Shown here piece by piece: positions 10,758-18,789 of a stretch of DNA of 64,000 nucleotides. A program made the translations under genes and the position numbers. Origin of the DNA: Actinomadura darangshiensis (GTDB lineage Bacteria; Actinomycetota; Actinomycetes; Streptosporangiales; Streptosporangiaceae); contig NZ_SMKY01000005.1 in the NCBI RefSeq assembly GCF_004349235.1, positions 1-64,000 of the forward strand, given 5' to 3'. Each line of letters begins with the position of its first letter. Within the stretch, counting starts at the first letter, position 1. The notes beneath the pieces are model-generated. The model did no database searches. It worked only from the letters and a program-made list of their open reading frames with translations, and had not been told where the DNA came from.

Positions 10758-11345
10758 TCACTCCGGGGGGTCGGGCAGGATGAGCTCCGCCATCTCGGCG
10801 AGCCGGTCGGCCATGCGGGCGTAGGAGGTGTAGCCCATGCCCGCGTGCACCAGCGCGCCGGTGTAGGCCAGCTCCAGCGCGCCGAGGATCTTGGGGTCGT
10901 CGTGGTCGCGCAGCGCCGCGCGGAGCCGCTCGCGGATCGCGACGCCGATCCGCTCCCGCAGCTCGCGGACGTCGGGGTCGGTGCCGAGCAGCGCGGTGGT
11001 GCACGCGCCCGCCAGCTCCGGCTCGTCCGACACCAGCAGCGCGATCTCGCGCAGGGTCCCGGTCACCCGCTCCAGCAACGCCCCGTCCGCCTCCACCGGG
11101 GGCAGGGCGCTGAGCCGCCGCCAGAACACCTCGGTGATCAGGTGGTTCTTGGAGGCGAAGTAGGTGTAGGCGGTCGCGGGCGCGACCCCGGCGCGGCGGG
11201 CCACGTTGCGGACGGTCAGCCCCTCGTAGCCGGACTCGCCGACCTCCGCCACGGCGGCGTCGGTGAGCCGCCGCACCGTGTCGGCCTGCCGCTCGGTGAG
11301 GCGGCGCCGGGTGGGCTCGGTCGTCAGATCCTGTTTGCCGGACAC
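10758..11345 (-). CDS. TetR-family regulator of the cyp51 locus
   Basis: About 195 residues. The N-terminal helix-turn-helix is GYEGLTVRNVARRAGVAPATAYTYFASK; the C-terminal part is a ligand-binding helical domain of the usual length. I place the start at GTG 11345 (MSGKQDLTTEPTRRRL), not at the ATGs further out (11357, 11378), because a good promoter (TTGCGT, 17 bases, TAATGT) ends eight bases before this GTG and the ATG at 11357 would lie in its -10 box. It heads the minus-strand arm and corresponds to Rv0767c. The same promoter/operator block precedes the aldehyde dehydrogenase 8.2 kb away, so it probably represses both arms. Confidence 0.85.
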   Translation of the reverse strand: MSGKQDLTTEPTRRRLTERQADTVRRLTDAAVAEVGESGYEGLTVRNVARRAGVAPATAYTYFASKNHLITEVFWRRLSALPPVEADGALLERVTGTLREIALLVSDEPELAGACTTALLGTDPDVRELRERIGVAIRERLRAALRDHDDPKILGALELAYTGALVHAGMGYTSYARMADRLAEMAELILPDPPE

Positions 11346-11382
11346 GTGTCCAGACATTAGTTCAGAAAAAGCCGGCACGCAA
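11340..11382 (-). promoter_or_regulatory. Leaderless promoter and palindromic operator of the TetR arm
   Basis: On the minus strand: -35 TTGCGT (11382-11377), 17-base spacer, -10 TAATGT (11359-11354), then the palindrome GGACACGTGTCC (11351-11340), which contains the GTG start codon. The -10 to GTG distance fits transcription starting at the start codon, and there is no Shine-Dalgarno. The block from 11365 to 11340 is repeated at 19536-19561 with 23 of 26 identical bases. Confidence 0.75.
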
Positions 11383-11657
11383 TGACCGGCGCGTGCTCAG
11401 GGCACCAGATCGCCCCGTGGAGACGTCGTCCGCCCGGCGATGCAGGCTGACGGCTCCGATCACGAGCAGCGCCGGCCCGGCCCCGGCGATGGCCGCGTTC
11501 ACCGCGCGCCGCGTGCGCCGGCGGGCGCTCGCCATCATTTGCATTGCGGCTGGTGAAAGCTCCGGCGGAGTGTCCGTCCGTTTCGTGGCGAACTCTGTTC
11601 GGATCGGCGGCGTCCCAGTGGGTGTTGCTGGGGGTGCGATGCTCGCTGCGGTCGGTG
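11383..11657. other. Intergenic stretch with no supported gene
   Basis: No recognisable gene between the TetR promoter and the kinase. A 60-codon minus-strand frame (11362-11544) encodes a short hydrophobic segment AIAGAGPALLVIGAVSL but has no family match known to me and would run through the TetR promoter, so I do not call it. The kinase promoter should lie here. Confidence 0.5.
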
Positions 11658-14600
11658 ATGGAAGGGGTCATAGTTGGTGGATCGACTGGAGTCCGGGGAT
11701 CCGGGGCAGATCGGGGAGTTCTGGCGGGCCGGCTGGGCGCCGGCGGGCAGGGCGTGGTCTATGACGCCTACGGCCCCGACGGGACGCGGGTGGCGATCAA
11801 GGTGCTGCACGGGGCGCAGGAGTCGCCGGCGGAACTGGCGCAGATGGCGGCCGAGGCGCGTGCGGCGCAGCGGGTCGCCTCGTTCTGCACCGCCAAGATC
11901 GTGCAAGTGCGGCTGGAGCCGCCGCGGCCCTATATCGTCAGCGAGTACATCGATGGGCTGAGCCTGCAGGCTGCCGTCACCGGTTCCGGGGAGCGGTCGG
12001 GACGGTTCGGCGGGGACGATCTGTACCGGCTGGGCATCGGGATCGCCACCGCGCTGACGGCCATTCACCAGGCCAAGGTGGTGCACCGCGACCTCAAGCC
12101 CGGCAACATCATGCTCGGCCCCGATGGCCCCCGGCTGATCGATTTCGGGATCGCGCGGGTGCTGGACACCGGTTCGGCCACCCGGGGCAGCGGGTTCGTC
12201 GGGACGCTGCGGTACATGGCCCCGGAGGTGTACGCCGGACAGCGGGCCGGGGCCGAGGCCGACGTGTTCGCCTGGGGCGCGATCATGGTGTTCGCCGCGA
12301 CCGGCGAGCATGCCTTCACCGGCTCCGACCTGCCCGGGATCGCCTACCAGATCCGCACCCACGATCCCGACCTGACCGTGCTGCCCGACCCGCTGCGCAA
12401 GCTGGTGGCGACGGCGCTGGCCAAGGATCCGCTGGAACGGCCGTCGGCGCGGGCGATCTTGGCGGCGCTGACCAGTGATCCGCACAAGGGGGTCGGCGAT
12501 CCACCAGACCTGGTGGGCATCGGAGTCGCGCAGGCCGGGCCGTTCAGCGGGTGGGAGCCGGGTGACCCGGCGCTGGGCAAGCTCGCCGAGGACGCCTACA
12601 CCGCCCTGCCGCCCGACGAGCAGAGGCTGGTCCCGGAAGTCTTCCTGCGATGCGTGGTGCCCGGCGAAGGCGCGGGCCTGTCCACCCGCCCGGTGCCGGT
12701 CGCGGAACTGTTCGACCGCCAGGACCCCGCCGAAGGGGAGGCGCTGCAGCGGATGGTCCGGGCCTTCGCGCCCCTGCTGACCGGCAACGGCGAACACACA
12801 GGCGAGCGGGAGGGCCGGCGCGCTCCCGAGCAGATCGTTCTGGCTCGGCCGGCGGTCCTGCGAGCGTGGCCCCGGCTGCGGGACTGGGTCGAGGAACAAC
12901 GCCAGGAACTACCCGTCCATCATCGCATCCGCCAGGCCGCACGTGTCTGGGATGACAACGGGCAGCGCCGCGGTGACGTGCTGACAGGCGCTTACCTGGA
13001 CCACGCCGTGGGCTGGGCCAGCACCGGGCGCCGGCCGTCTCTCAACCGGATCGAACGCGGCCTGCTGGACGCCAGCACCCGTGCCCAGACCATCCGTACC
13101 CGCCGCACCCGCGCCGCCGCCCTGGTGCTGGCCATCACCACACTGTTGTCGCTCACCGCGACCGGATGGGCGATCCGGGCACAACAGAACGCCGCCCAGC
13201 AGCGCGACAACGCCACCCGCCAGCGCGACGCCATCGTCTCCCGCCAACTCGTCACGAAAAGCGGACAGACCAACGATCCGACGGTATCGGCCCTCCTCGC
13301 CGCGGCGGCCTGGCGGATTCAGGAAACCCCGGAAAGCCGCGCCGGTCTCCTCAACGTCCTCGCCAAACCGGAGCGCGCCGTCCTTCACACCGGCGCGGAA
13401 ACGGTGGCCTTCAGCCCGGACGGCCGCATTATGGCCACCGGCAGCGGCGCCGGCACGGTCCGGTTGTGGGATGCGCGCACCCGCCGACCGATCGGCGAAC
13501 CCCTCACCGTCGACCCCGACTCCCGCAACACCGTTTCCGCGCTGGCCTTCAGCCCGGACGGCCGCACCCTGGCCACCGTCACCAACGCCTTTGAGGGCAT
13601 GATGCGGTTGTGGGACGTGCGCACTCGTCAACCGATCGGCGAACCCCTCACCAACACCGACATCAACTCAGTCGCCTTCAGCCCAGACGGCCACACCCTC
13701 GCCACCAGCGGCGCCGACGGCGTACAGCTGTGGGACGCGCGCACCCGCCAACCGACCGGCGAACCCCTCACCAACACCGACATCAACTCAGTCGCCTTCA
13801 GCCCAGACGGCCACACCCTCGCCACCAGCGGCGCCGACACGGTGCGCCTGTGGGACGTGCACACCCACCACCAAATCGGCGCACCCCTCGCCGCACCCCA
13901 GAGAAGGGCCGACATCAATCCGCTGGCCTTCAGCCCGAACGGCCATACCCTGGCCGTCGGCGGCTACATGGGCATACTGCGACTGTGGGATGTGGGGGCA
14001 CGTTCACTGTCCGGCGTCCCCCTCACCGGCCACACCGACCCCATCAACTCGGCGGCCTTCAGCCGAGACGGCCGCATCCTGGCCACCAGCAGCGCGGACG
14101 GCACGGTGCGATTGTGGAACATGCGCACCCACCGCCAGATCGGCGCACCCCTCACCAGCAACCGCGACCCCCTCTTCAACGGCTTCGGCCCCGTGGCCTT
14201 CAGCCCGAACGGCCCTGTCCTGGCCGTCGGCGACGACGACGGCACAGTGCGATTGTGGAATGTGGAAACCCGCCGCCAGATCGGCGAACCCCTCAACGAA
14301 GGCGACATCGGTCCGGTCAAGTCGATGGCCTTCAGCCCAGACGGCCGTACCTTGGCCATCACCCGCGGCAGGCGTGGCGGAGCGGTGCGGCTGTGGGACG
14401 TGCCGACCCGCCGACCGATCGGTGCGCCCCTTATCCGCGACGGCACCGACCTCGTCAACTCGGTGGCCTTCAGCCCGGACAGCAGTATCCTGGTCACCGG
14501 CGGTGGCGACAAGGTGCAGTTGTGGAATGTGAAGACCCGCCGCAAGGCCGGCGCACCCCTCAAGGCCGTCGACGTCGCCTCGGTGGCCTTCAGCCCGGAC

Positions 14601-15053
14601 GGCAGCACCCTGGCCACCGGCGGCTATAGCGAGGGCACGGTGCGGTTGTGGAATGTGGAGACCCGCCGCCAGATCGGCACCCCCCTCACAGGCCATACCG
14701 GCCCCATCCGATCCGTCGACTTCAGTCCGGACGGCCGGACCCTGGCCACCGGCAGCGAAGATGACACAGCGCGATTGTGGGATGTGGAGACCCGCCGCCA
14801 GATCGGCACACCTCTCACCCCCAACATCGGCAACATCAGCTCGGTGGTGTTCGGGCCGGACGGCCGCACCCTCGCCACCGTCAGCGACGACCTGTCCACC
14901 GACAGCGCCGATGGCACAACGTGGCTCTGGGACGTGGCGACCCCCACCAACCTTGTCGGCGCCGTCTGCGCAGTGGCCGGCCGTACGCTGACACCTCAGG
15001 AGTGGGACCAGCACGTGCCCACCGGAATCGAATTCCAGAAGGTGCGTCCCTGA
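11658..15053 (+). CDS. WD40-repeat serine/threonine protein kinase, frameshifted near its 5' end
   Basis: Membrane protein kinase of about 1130 residues. The kinase domain has GRLGAGGQGVVY (P-loop), VAIKVLHG (lysine), VVHRDLKPGN, IDFGIA and MAPEVYAG. A transmembrane helix follows (AALVLAITTLLSLTATGWAI, about 13117-13176), then a coiled linker, then 12 WD40 repeats of about 40 residues (AFSPDG...VRLWD...GEPL), enough for one or two propellers. The usual N-terminus of this family (DRLESGDPGQIGEFW) is encoded in a different frame, from GTG 11677; the frames would join if a CTGG unit lost near 11720 were restored. As sequenced, translation must start elsewhere, for example ATG 11658. Confidence 0.8.
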   Translation: MEGVIVGGSTGVRGSGADRGVLAGRLGAGGQGVVYDAYGPDGTRVAIKVLHGAQESPAELAQMAAEARAAQRVASFCTAKIVQVRLEPPRPYIVSEYIDGLSLQAAVTGSGERSGRFGGDDLYRLGIGIATALTAIHQAKVVHRDLKPGNIMLGPDGPRLIDFGIARVLDTGSATRGSGFVGTLRYMAPEVYAGQRAGAEADVFAWGAIMVFAATGEHAFTGSDLPGIAYQIRTHDPDLTVLPDPLRKLVATALAKDPLERPSARAILAALTSDPHKGVGDPPDLVGIGVAQAGPFSGWEPGDPALGKLAEDAYTALPPDEQRLVPEVFLRCVVPGEGAGLSTRPVPVAELFDRQDPAEGEALQRMVRAFAPLLTGNGEHTGEREGRRAPEQIVLARPAVLRAWPRLRDWVEEQRQELPVHHRIRQAARVWDDNGQRRGDVLTGAYLDHAVGWASTGRRPSLNRIERGLLDASTRAQTIRTRRTRAAALVLAITTLLSLTATGWAIRAQQNAAQQRDNATRQRDAIVSRQLVTKSGQTNDPTVSALLAAAAWRIQETPESRAGLLNVLAKPERAVLHTGAETVAFSPDGRIMATGSGAGTVRLWDARTRRPIGEPLTVDPDSRNTVSALAFSPDGRTLATVTNAFEGMMRLWDVRTRQPIGEPLTNTDINSVAFSPDGHTLATSGADGVQLWDARTRQPTGEPLTNTDINSVAFSPDGHTLATSGADTVRLWDVHTHHQIGAPLAAPQRRADINPLAFSPNGHTLAVGGYMGILRLWDVGARSLSGVPLTGHTDPINSAAFSRDGRILATSSADGTVRLWNMRTHRQIGAPLTSNRDPLFNGFGPVAFSPNGPVLAVGDDDGTVRLWNVETRRQIGEPLNEGDIGPVKSMAFSPDGRTLAITRGRRGGAVRLWDVPTRRPIGAPLIRDGTDLVNSVAFSPDSSILVTGGGDKVQLWNVKTRRKAGAPLKAVDVASVAFSPDGSTLATGGYSEGTVRLWNVETRRQIGTPLTGHTGPIRSVDFSPDGRTLATGSEDDTARLWDVETRRQIGTPLTPNIGNISSVVFGPDGRTLATVSDDLSTDSADGTTWLWDVATPTNLVGAVCAVAGRTLTPQEWDQHVPTGIEFQKVRP
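13637..13838 (+). repeat. Recently duplicated WD40 blade
   Basis: Bases 13637-13718 and 13757-13838 are identical over 82 positions at an offset of exactly 120 bases, one WD40 repeat. The other repeats in this gene are much more diverged at DNA level, so this looks like a recent tandem duplication or conversion of one blade. Confidence 0.9.
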
Positions 15054-15093
15054 CCCGTCGCTCGTTCCTGTTCTGACGAGCTGTGCGGGTCGG

Positions 15094-15177
15094 TGGGGCG
15101 GGTGGGATTCGAACCCACTCAGCGCGAGGCACCTGGGTTACAGCCAGGCCCGACTCTCCGGACGTCGGCGCCGCCCC
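15094..15177 (-). tRNA. tRNA-Tyr (GUA)
   Basis: 84 bases, class II. The acceptor stem GGGGCGG/CCGCCCC is fully paired. The anticodon stem CCTGG/CCAGG carries loop CTGTAAC (anticodon GTA); the variable arm is 13 bases, as expected for bacterial tRNA-Tyr; the T arm is GTGGG-TTCGAAT-CCCAC. The discriminator is A and CCA is not encoded. It is the last of three tRNAs transcribed leftward. Confidence 0.95.
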
Positions 15178-15203
15178 TTGCGCGGGCCGGTCCGGCCCGC
15201 TCG

Positions 15204-15276
15204 TACCTCCGACAGGATTCGAACCTGCACCACACGGCACCTCATGCCGCTGTCTCTACCGTTGGACTACGGAGGC
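15204..15276 (-). tRNA. Class I tRNA with anticodon GAG (Leu codon CUC/CUU); identity uncertain
   Basis: 73 bases. Acceptor stem GCCTCCG/CGGAGGT (G1-U72 wobble), anticodon stem GCGGC/GCCGT with loop ATGAGGT (anticodon GAG), T arm GCAGG-TTCGAAT-CCTGT, discriminator A, no CCA. The variable loop has only five bases, so this is a class I body, whereas bacterial tRNA-Leu is class II. The D stem has three pairs (GTC/GAC) with an unpaired 13-22. Only five bases separate it from the next tRNA. It could be a leucine tRNA of unusual shape, a misreading tRNA charged with another amino acid, or inactive. Confidence 0.75.
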
Positions 15277-15281
15277 ATGCG

Positions 15282-15355
15282 TGCGGCCCCCGGGACTCGA
15301 ACCCGGAACATCCACTTCCTGAGAGTGGCCTCTCTACCGATTGGAGTAGAGCCGC
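15282..15355 (-). tRNA. Class I tRNA with anticodon CAG (Leu codon CUG); identity uncertain
   Basis: 74 bases. Acceptor stem GCGGCTC/GGGCCGC (one wobble), anticodon stem CCACT/AGTGG with loop CTCAGGA (anticodon CAG), T arm CCGGG-TTCGAGT-CCCGG, discriminator A, no CCA. The variable loop is five bases, again class I despite a leucine anticodon. Its D arm has the same plan as the GAG tRNA (three pairs, unpaired 13-22, CGGTAGAGA), so the two are probably related. CUG is normally the commonest leucine codon in GC-rich genomes, so an active misacylated tRNA would matter. Confidence 0.75.
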
Positions 15356-15406
15356 AAGGAGATCGCGAGGTCGGGCGTCACTCGCGGCGGCTCGGCCGGG
15401 GAGTCT

Positions 15407-15481
15407 CTAGGAGACGGGATACCGGCCGGGGCGGGCGTGCGACGCCGAGGGCAGTCGAAGTCGATACTGCTCCAGAGCCAT
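15407..15481 (-). CDS. Possible 24-residue leader peptide before the tRNAs
   Basis: A short frame from ATG 15481 to TAG 15407 with a near-perfect ribosome binding site (GAGAGGAGG, seven bases from ATG). The peptide is MALEQYRLRLPSASHARPGR plus YPVS, arginine-rich. It lies 51 bases upstream of the first tRNA on the same strand. No homologue is known to me. It may be a leader or upstream peptide, or chance; the strong binding site is the main argument. Confidence 0.3.
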   Translation of the reverse strand: MALEQYRLRLPSASHARPGRYPVS

Positions 15482-15572
15482 GGCCGGTCCTCCTCTCAAG
15501 TGCTCCGTCTTGGACGGGCTGACGTCGTCTACGGTGCCACCGGCGGGCGATCCGCCGCAACGCATTTAACGG

Positions 15573-16940
15573 TCAGGGCTCGTCCGGGAGGGTCGAGCCG
15601 TAGGCGACCAGGGCCCAGAACGCGATCATGAGCCAGCCGAGCGCGATGCCGGTCACCGCGAGGCCGAGCCCGCGCTGCCCCTTGCGCCGCAGCCGCACCC
15701 ACGCCACATGGCCGGCGACGATCGCGGGGATGGACGGCAGCCCGCACGTGATCAGCCCGATCGCGCCCATGCACGCCGCGTAGATCGCGAGGCTGTTGAG
15801 GGGCGGCCGGGCGTGCGGATGGTGCGCGGCCTGGTACTGGTGCGGCGCCTGCGTGGGCTGGCCGTGGTAGCCGGTCTGCTGCCGGTACATGTCGGGGCGG
15901 GACTCGACCGCGGCGGCGTAGCGGCTCCAGGTCTCCGCCTCGGCCCCCCGGCCCTGCCCGCTGAGCAGCACGGCGAGGCTGCGCATCGCGGCCGGGTCGC
16001 CGGCCTGCGCGGCCTGCCGGTACTGGCGCTCGACGAGCGCCGCCGCCTCGCCCGCGGCGAGCGCCGGCGGCGGGAAGGTCGCGGACGTGTGCACGGGCGG
16101 CGCCTGCGTGGGCGGCCGGGACGGCGCGGCCTGCTGCTCCCGGACGCCGCTGGAGATGAGGCCGTCCAGCAGCGACTGCGCGGACGGGCGCCGCGCCGGG
16201 TCCTTGGTGAGCGCCGCCCGGACGGCGCTGAGCAGTGTGCCCTCCAGCCCGCTCAGGTCGGGCTCGCCGCTGACGATCTGGTGGATGACGGCCGGGAGCG
16301 AGGTGCCGCCGAAGCACGGGCCGCCGCGTGCGGCGAACGCCACGGTCGCGCCCCAGGCGAACACGTCGGACGCCGGGGTGGCGCCGCGTCCGTCCAACTG
16401 CTCGGGGGCCATGAACGACGGCGTGCCGACGATGCCGCCGGTCGCGGTGAGCCGCGTCCCGTCCATGGAGCGGGCGATGCCGAAGTCGATGACGCGCGGC
16501 CCGAACGTGGACAGCAGCACGTTGGCGGGCTTCAGGTCCCGGTGCACGACGTCCGCGTCGTGGATGGCGGTCAGCGCGGTCGCGATCCCGACGGCGACGG
16601 CCTCCAGGTCGGCGCCGCGCAGCGGCCCCTCCTTCGCGACGGCGGCGTCCAGGCTCGGGCCGTTGACGAACTCGGTCACCAGGTAGGGCGGGTCCGCGGC
16701 GGGGTCGGCGGACAGGACCGGCGCCGTGCAGAACGGGCGGACGCGCTGCGCCGCCGCCACCTCCGCCTCGAACCGGGCGCGGTACTGCCGGTCGGCGGCG
16801 AACTCCCGCCTGATCACCTTGATGGCGACCTTGCGCCCGGACTCCTCCAGGCCGGCGTAGACCGTGCCCATGCCGCCCTCGCCGAGCCGGTCCACGATCC
16901 GGTAGGGCCCGATGCGTTCCGGCAGGTCGGGGTGCGGCAC
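15573..16940 (-). CDS. Serine/threonine protein kinase with C-terminal DUF4190-like membrane domain
   Basis: 455 residues. The N-terminal PknB-type kinase has GRLGEGGMGTVYAG-like loop DRLGEGGMGTVY, VAIKVIRR, VVHRDLKPANV, IDFGIA and FMAPEQLDG. A proline/glutamine-rich linker follows, then a short tetratricopeptide/Sel1-like helix pair (QAGDPAAMRSLAVLL), then two transmembrane helices of DUF4190 type (LAIYAACMGAIGLITCGLPS and LAVTGIALGWLMIAFWALVA). I start at GTG 16940 (VPHPDLPERIGPYRI) because GAGGAG lies upstream; the open frame continues to 16985. The target is unknown. It is unrelated in architecture to the WD40 kinase nearby apart from the kinase domain. Confidence 0.9.
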   Translation of the reverse strand: MPHPDLPERIGPYRIVDRLGEGGMGTVYAGLEESGRKVAIKVIRREFAADRQYRARFEAEVAAAQRVRPFCTAPVLSADPAADPPYLVTEFVNGPSLDAAVAKEGPLRGADLEAVAVGIATALTAIHDADVVHRDLKPANVLLSTFGPRVIDFGIARSMDGTRLTATGGIVGTPSFMAPEQLDGRGATPASDVFAWGATVAFAARGGPCFGGTSLPAVIHQIVSGEPDLSGLEGTLLSAVRAALTKDPARRPSAQSLLDGLISSGVREQQAAPSRPPTQAPPVHTSATFPPPALAAGEAAALVERQYRQAAQAGDPAAMRSLAVLLSGQGRGAEAETWSRYAAAVESRPDMYRQQTGYHGQPTQAPHQYQAAHHPHARPPLNSLAIYAACMGAIGLITCGLPSIPAIVAGHVAWVRLRRKGQRGLGLAVTGIALGWLMIAFWALVAYGSTLPDEP

Positions 16941-17010
16941 GGGAGGTTCTCCTCGGGACGGGGCTCGGCCGTACAAGCCTGGCACATCCGGACAGTCCGC
17001 ATGGTCACGA

Positions 17011-18147
17011 TCACTCCGCCGGGGGGTCGCCGAGGAGCGCCAGCGCCGGGACCACCACGAGCAGCGAGCACGCGGCCGCGACGAAGGCCGCGGCCGGCCG
17101 CGCGTGGTAGATCGGCAGCCACACCAGCGGCGCGACCGCGCCGCCGCCGAACCGGAACGCCGACACCGCCGACAGCGCCCCGCCCCGGTTGCGCGGGACG
17201 GCCCGCAGCGTGAGGCTCTGCAGCGCGACGATCATCATCGAGGCGCCCGCCCCGGCGAGCGTCCACCACAGGGCCAGCTCACCGGCCGTCCCGGACAGCC
17301 CGGCGACCGCGACGAAGACCCCGGTGACCACGGCCGCGGCGCCGCCGCACCGGCGCGCCCCGAACCGCTCGGCGACCCGGCCCCACACCGCGCCCAGCAC
17401 GAGCCCCGCCACCCCGAACCCGAGCAGCGCGACACCGGTCAGGCCGGGGCTCACGCCGAGCTGCTCCCGCGCGTACAGCGCGACCATGAACGGCAGCGCC
17501 GACGCCCCGATGTACGACATCAGCGACGCCAGTGACAGCAGGCCCATCCGCCGGCTGACGAGCGGCCGCCACGGCGGCGCCGCGGTGGCCGGGCGCGGCT
17601 CCCCGGGCGGCGGCGCGAACGCCAGCAGGCCCGCCGCCGCGGCCACGACGACGAACCCGAGCCGCCAGGACGACGCCGCCGCGATCCCGCCGACGAGCGG
17701 GGCGAACGACTGGCCCGCCGCCTGGCAGCTGGAGTACACGCCGACGGCGCGGCCGAGCCGGTCGCGGGCCACGATGTCGCCGAGTCCGGCGAGCAGCAGC
17801 GGCGAGGTGAACGCGTTCGCCGTCCCCAGCACCGCCCGCGCGGCGAGGAAGACGGGCAGGGACGGCGCGACCGCGCACACCACGGCCCCCACGGCGTAGG
17901 CGAGGTAGGCGATCCGGACGGTGCGCCGCCGCCCCCACCGCTCGCCGACCGTCCCGGAGACCACCTGCACCAGCGCGAACGGCACGAAGTAGGCGGTCAG
18001 CGACGAGGCGGCCGCCCCTGCCGACACGTGCACGGCCCGCCCGATCTCGGGCAGCATCGGCGCCACGACCCCGCCGCCGAGCGGGCCGAGCAGCGCGCCG
18101 CCGTAGACGGCGCCGACCTTGACGCGCCGGCGGAACGCCTCAGCCAA
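17011..18147 (-). CDS. MFS transporter, drug/metabolite efflux type
   Basis: 378 residues with about 12 hydrophobic helices. The loop between helices 2 and 3 carries the major-facilitator signature (GTVGERWGRRRTVRIAYLAYA). The protein is on the short side for the family but complete. Its start overlaps the stop of the TetR gene upstream by eight bases, so regulator and pump form one transcript. Export of a small toxic molecule is the usual role of such pairs; the substrate cannot be read from the sequence. Confidence 0.88.
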   Translation of the reverse strand: MAEAFRRRVKVGAVYGGALLGPLGGGVVAPMLPEIGRAVHVSAGAAASSLTAYFVPFALVQVVSGTVGERWGRRRTVRIAYLAYAVGAVVCAVAPSLPVFLAARAVLGTANAFTSPLLLAGLGDIVARDRLGRAVGVYSSCQAAGQSFAPLVGGIAAASSWRLGFVVVAAAAGLLAFAPPPGEPRPATAAPPWRPLVSRRMGLLSLASLMSYIGASALPFMVALYAREQLGVSPGLTGVALLGFGVAGLVLGAVWGRVAERFGARRCGGAAAVVTGVFVAVAGLSGTAGELALWWTLAGAGASMMIVALQSLTLRAVPRNRGGALSAVSAFRFGGGAVAPLVWLPIYHARPAAAFVAAACSLLVVVPALALLGDPPAE

Positions 18148-18715
18148 GCCGGGCCCGCAGCGTCTCCGCCACGATGTCCGCGGTCACGTTCAGCGGACGG
18201 ACGTCATGCGCCGTCCGGCTGAGCACGAGCGCCCCCTCGAAGGCGCTCAGCACATAGGTGGCCAGGTCTCCGGCCTGCTCCGCCGCGATCCCGGCCGCGG
18301 TCAGCCGCCGGGCGATGGCCGCCTCCCACGAGGCGAACACCTCCGCGCACGCGTGGCGCAGCGGCTCGCTCGTGCCGGCGACCTCCAGCGCCACCGTCGC
18401 GATGGGGCACCCGTCACCCCAGTCCGACTTCCGCAGCGCCTCCACGCTCAGCTGGAAGAAGTCGCGCACCGACTGCACGGTGTCCTGCTCGGCCCGCGCG
18501 AAGACGAGGTCGAACAGCCGCAGGTACCGGTCCCCCGAATGCCGGACGGCCGCGGCCCCCAGCTGCTCCTTCCCGCCCGGGAAGAAGTGGTACAGCGACC
18601 CCCAGGGCGCCTCGCCGGCCGCGGTGATCTGCTTGAGCCCCGTCCCCGTGTAGCCCTGCTCGCGGAAGAGCTGCGCGCTCGCCTCCAGCAGCCGGGTCCG
18701 TGTGTCGCGCGTCAT
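18140..18715 (-). CDS. TetR-family regulator, LmrA/YxaF type
   Basis: About 191 residues. The helix-turn-helix is GYTGTGLKQITAAGEAPWGSLYHFFPGGKEQL, and the C-terminal half has GCPIATVALE, characteristic of the LmrA/YxaF TetR subgroup that controls drug pumps. I prefer Met at 18715 (MTRDTRTRLLEAS); the open frame reaches 18742. It is divergent from the enoyl-CoA hydratase gene, and two operator-like palindromes lie between them. It probably represses itself and the MFS gene, possibly also the hydratase. Confidence 0.88.
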   Translation of the reverse strand: MTRDTRTRLLEASAQLFREQGYTGTGLKQITAAGEAPWGSLYHFFPGGKEQLGAAAVRHSGDRYLRLFDLVFARAEQDTVQSVRDFFQLSVEALRKSDWGDGCPIATVALEVAGTSEPLRHACAEVFASWEAAIARRLTAAGIAAEQAGDLATYVLSAFEGALVLSRTAHDVRPLNVTADIVAETLRARLG

Positions 18716-18741
18716 GCCCGCCACCCTAGCCATTGCCGTCA

Positions 18742-18776
18742 CTAGATCGGTCTATCTACTATGACGATCGATCTAG
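18742..18776. promoter_or_regulatory. Probable TetR operator between TetR/MFS and hydratase genes
   Basis: An inverted repeat CTAGATCG (18742-18749) and CGATCTAG (18769-18776). The left element continues as TAGATCGGTCTA, itself a near-palindrome of the TAGAyCGrTCTA type seen in front of LmrA-like TetR genes. It lies between divergent starts, so one bound dimer could block both directions. Confidence 0.65.
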
Positions 18777-18789
18777 ACAGGGAGGACGC

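Noticed and set aside
11340-11351. Target-site duplication of a transposon
   Set aside because: The repeated block is 26 bases, lies in functional promoter position in both copies and includes matched -10 spacing. Operators explain it better than a short duplication, though recombination at the repeats stays possible.
11362-11544. 60-codon minus-strand frame with a hydrophobic stretch
   Set aside because: It would cover the promoter of the TetR gene, has no ribosome binding site that I can see and no recognised relatives.
15204-15276. Reading this tRNA on the plus strand as tRNA-Glu (CUC)
   Set aside because: TTCGAA is symmetrical, but only the minus strand gives GGTTCGAATCC, U33 before the anticodon and a proper D arm.
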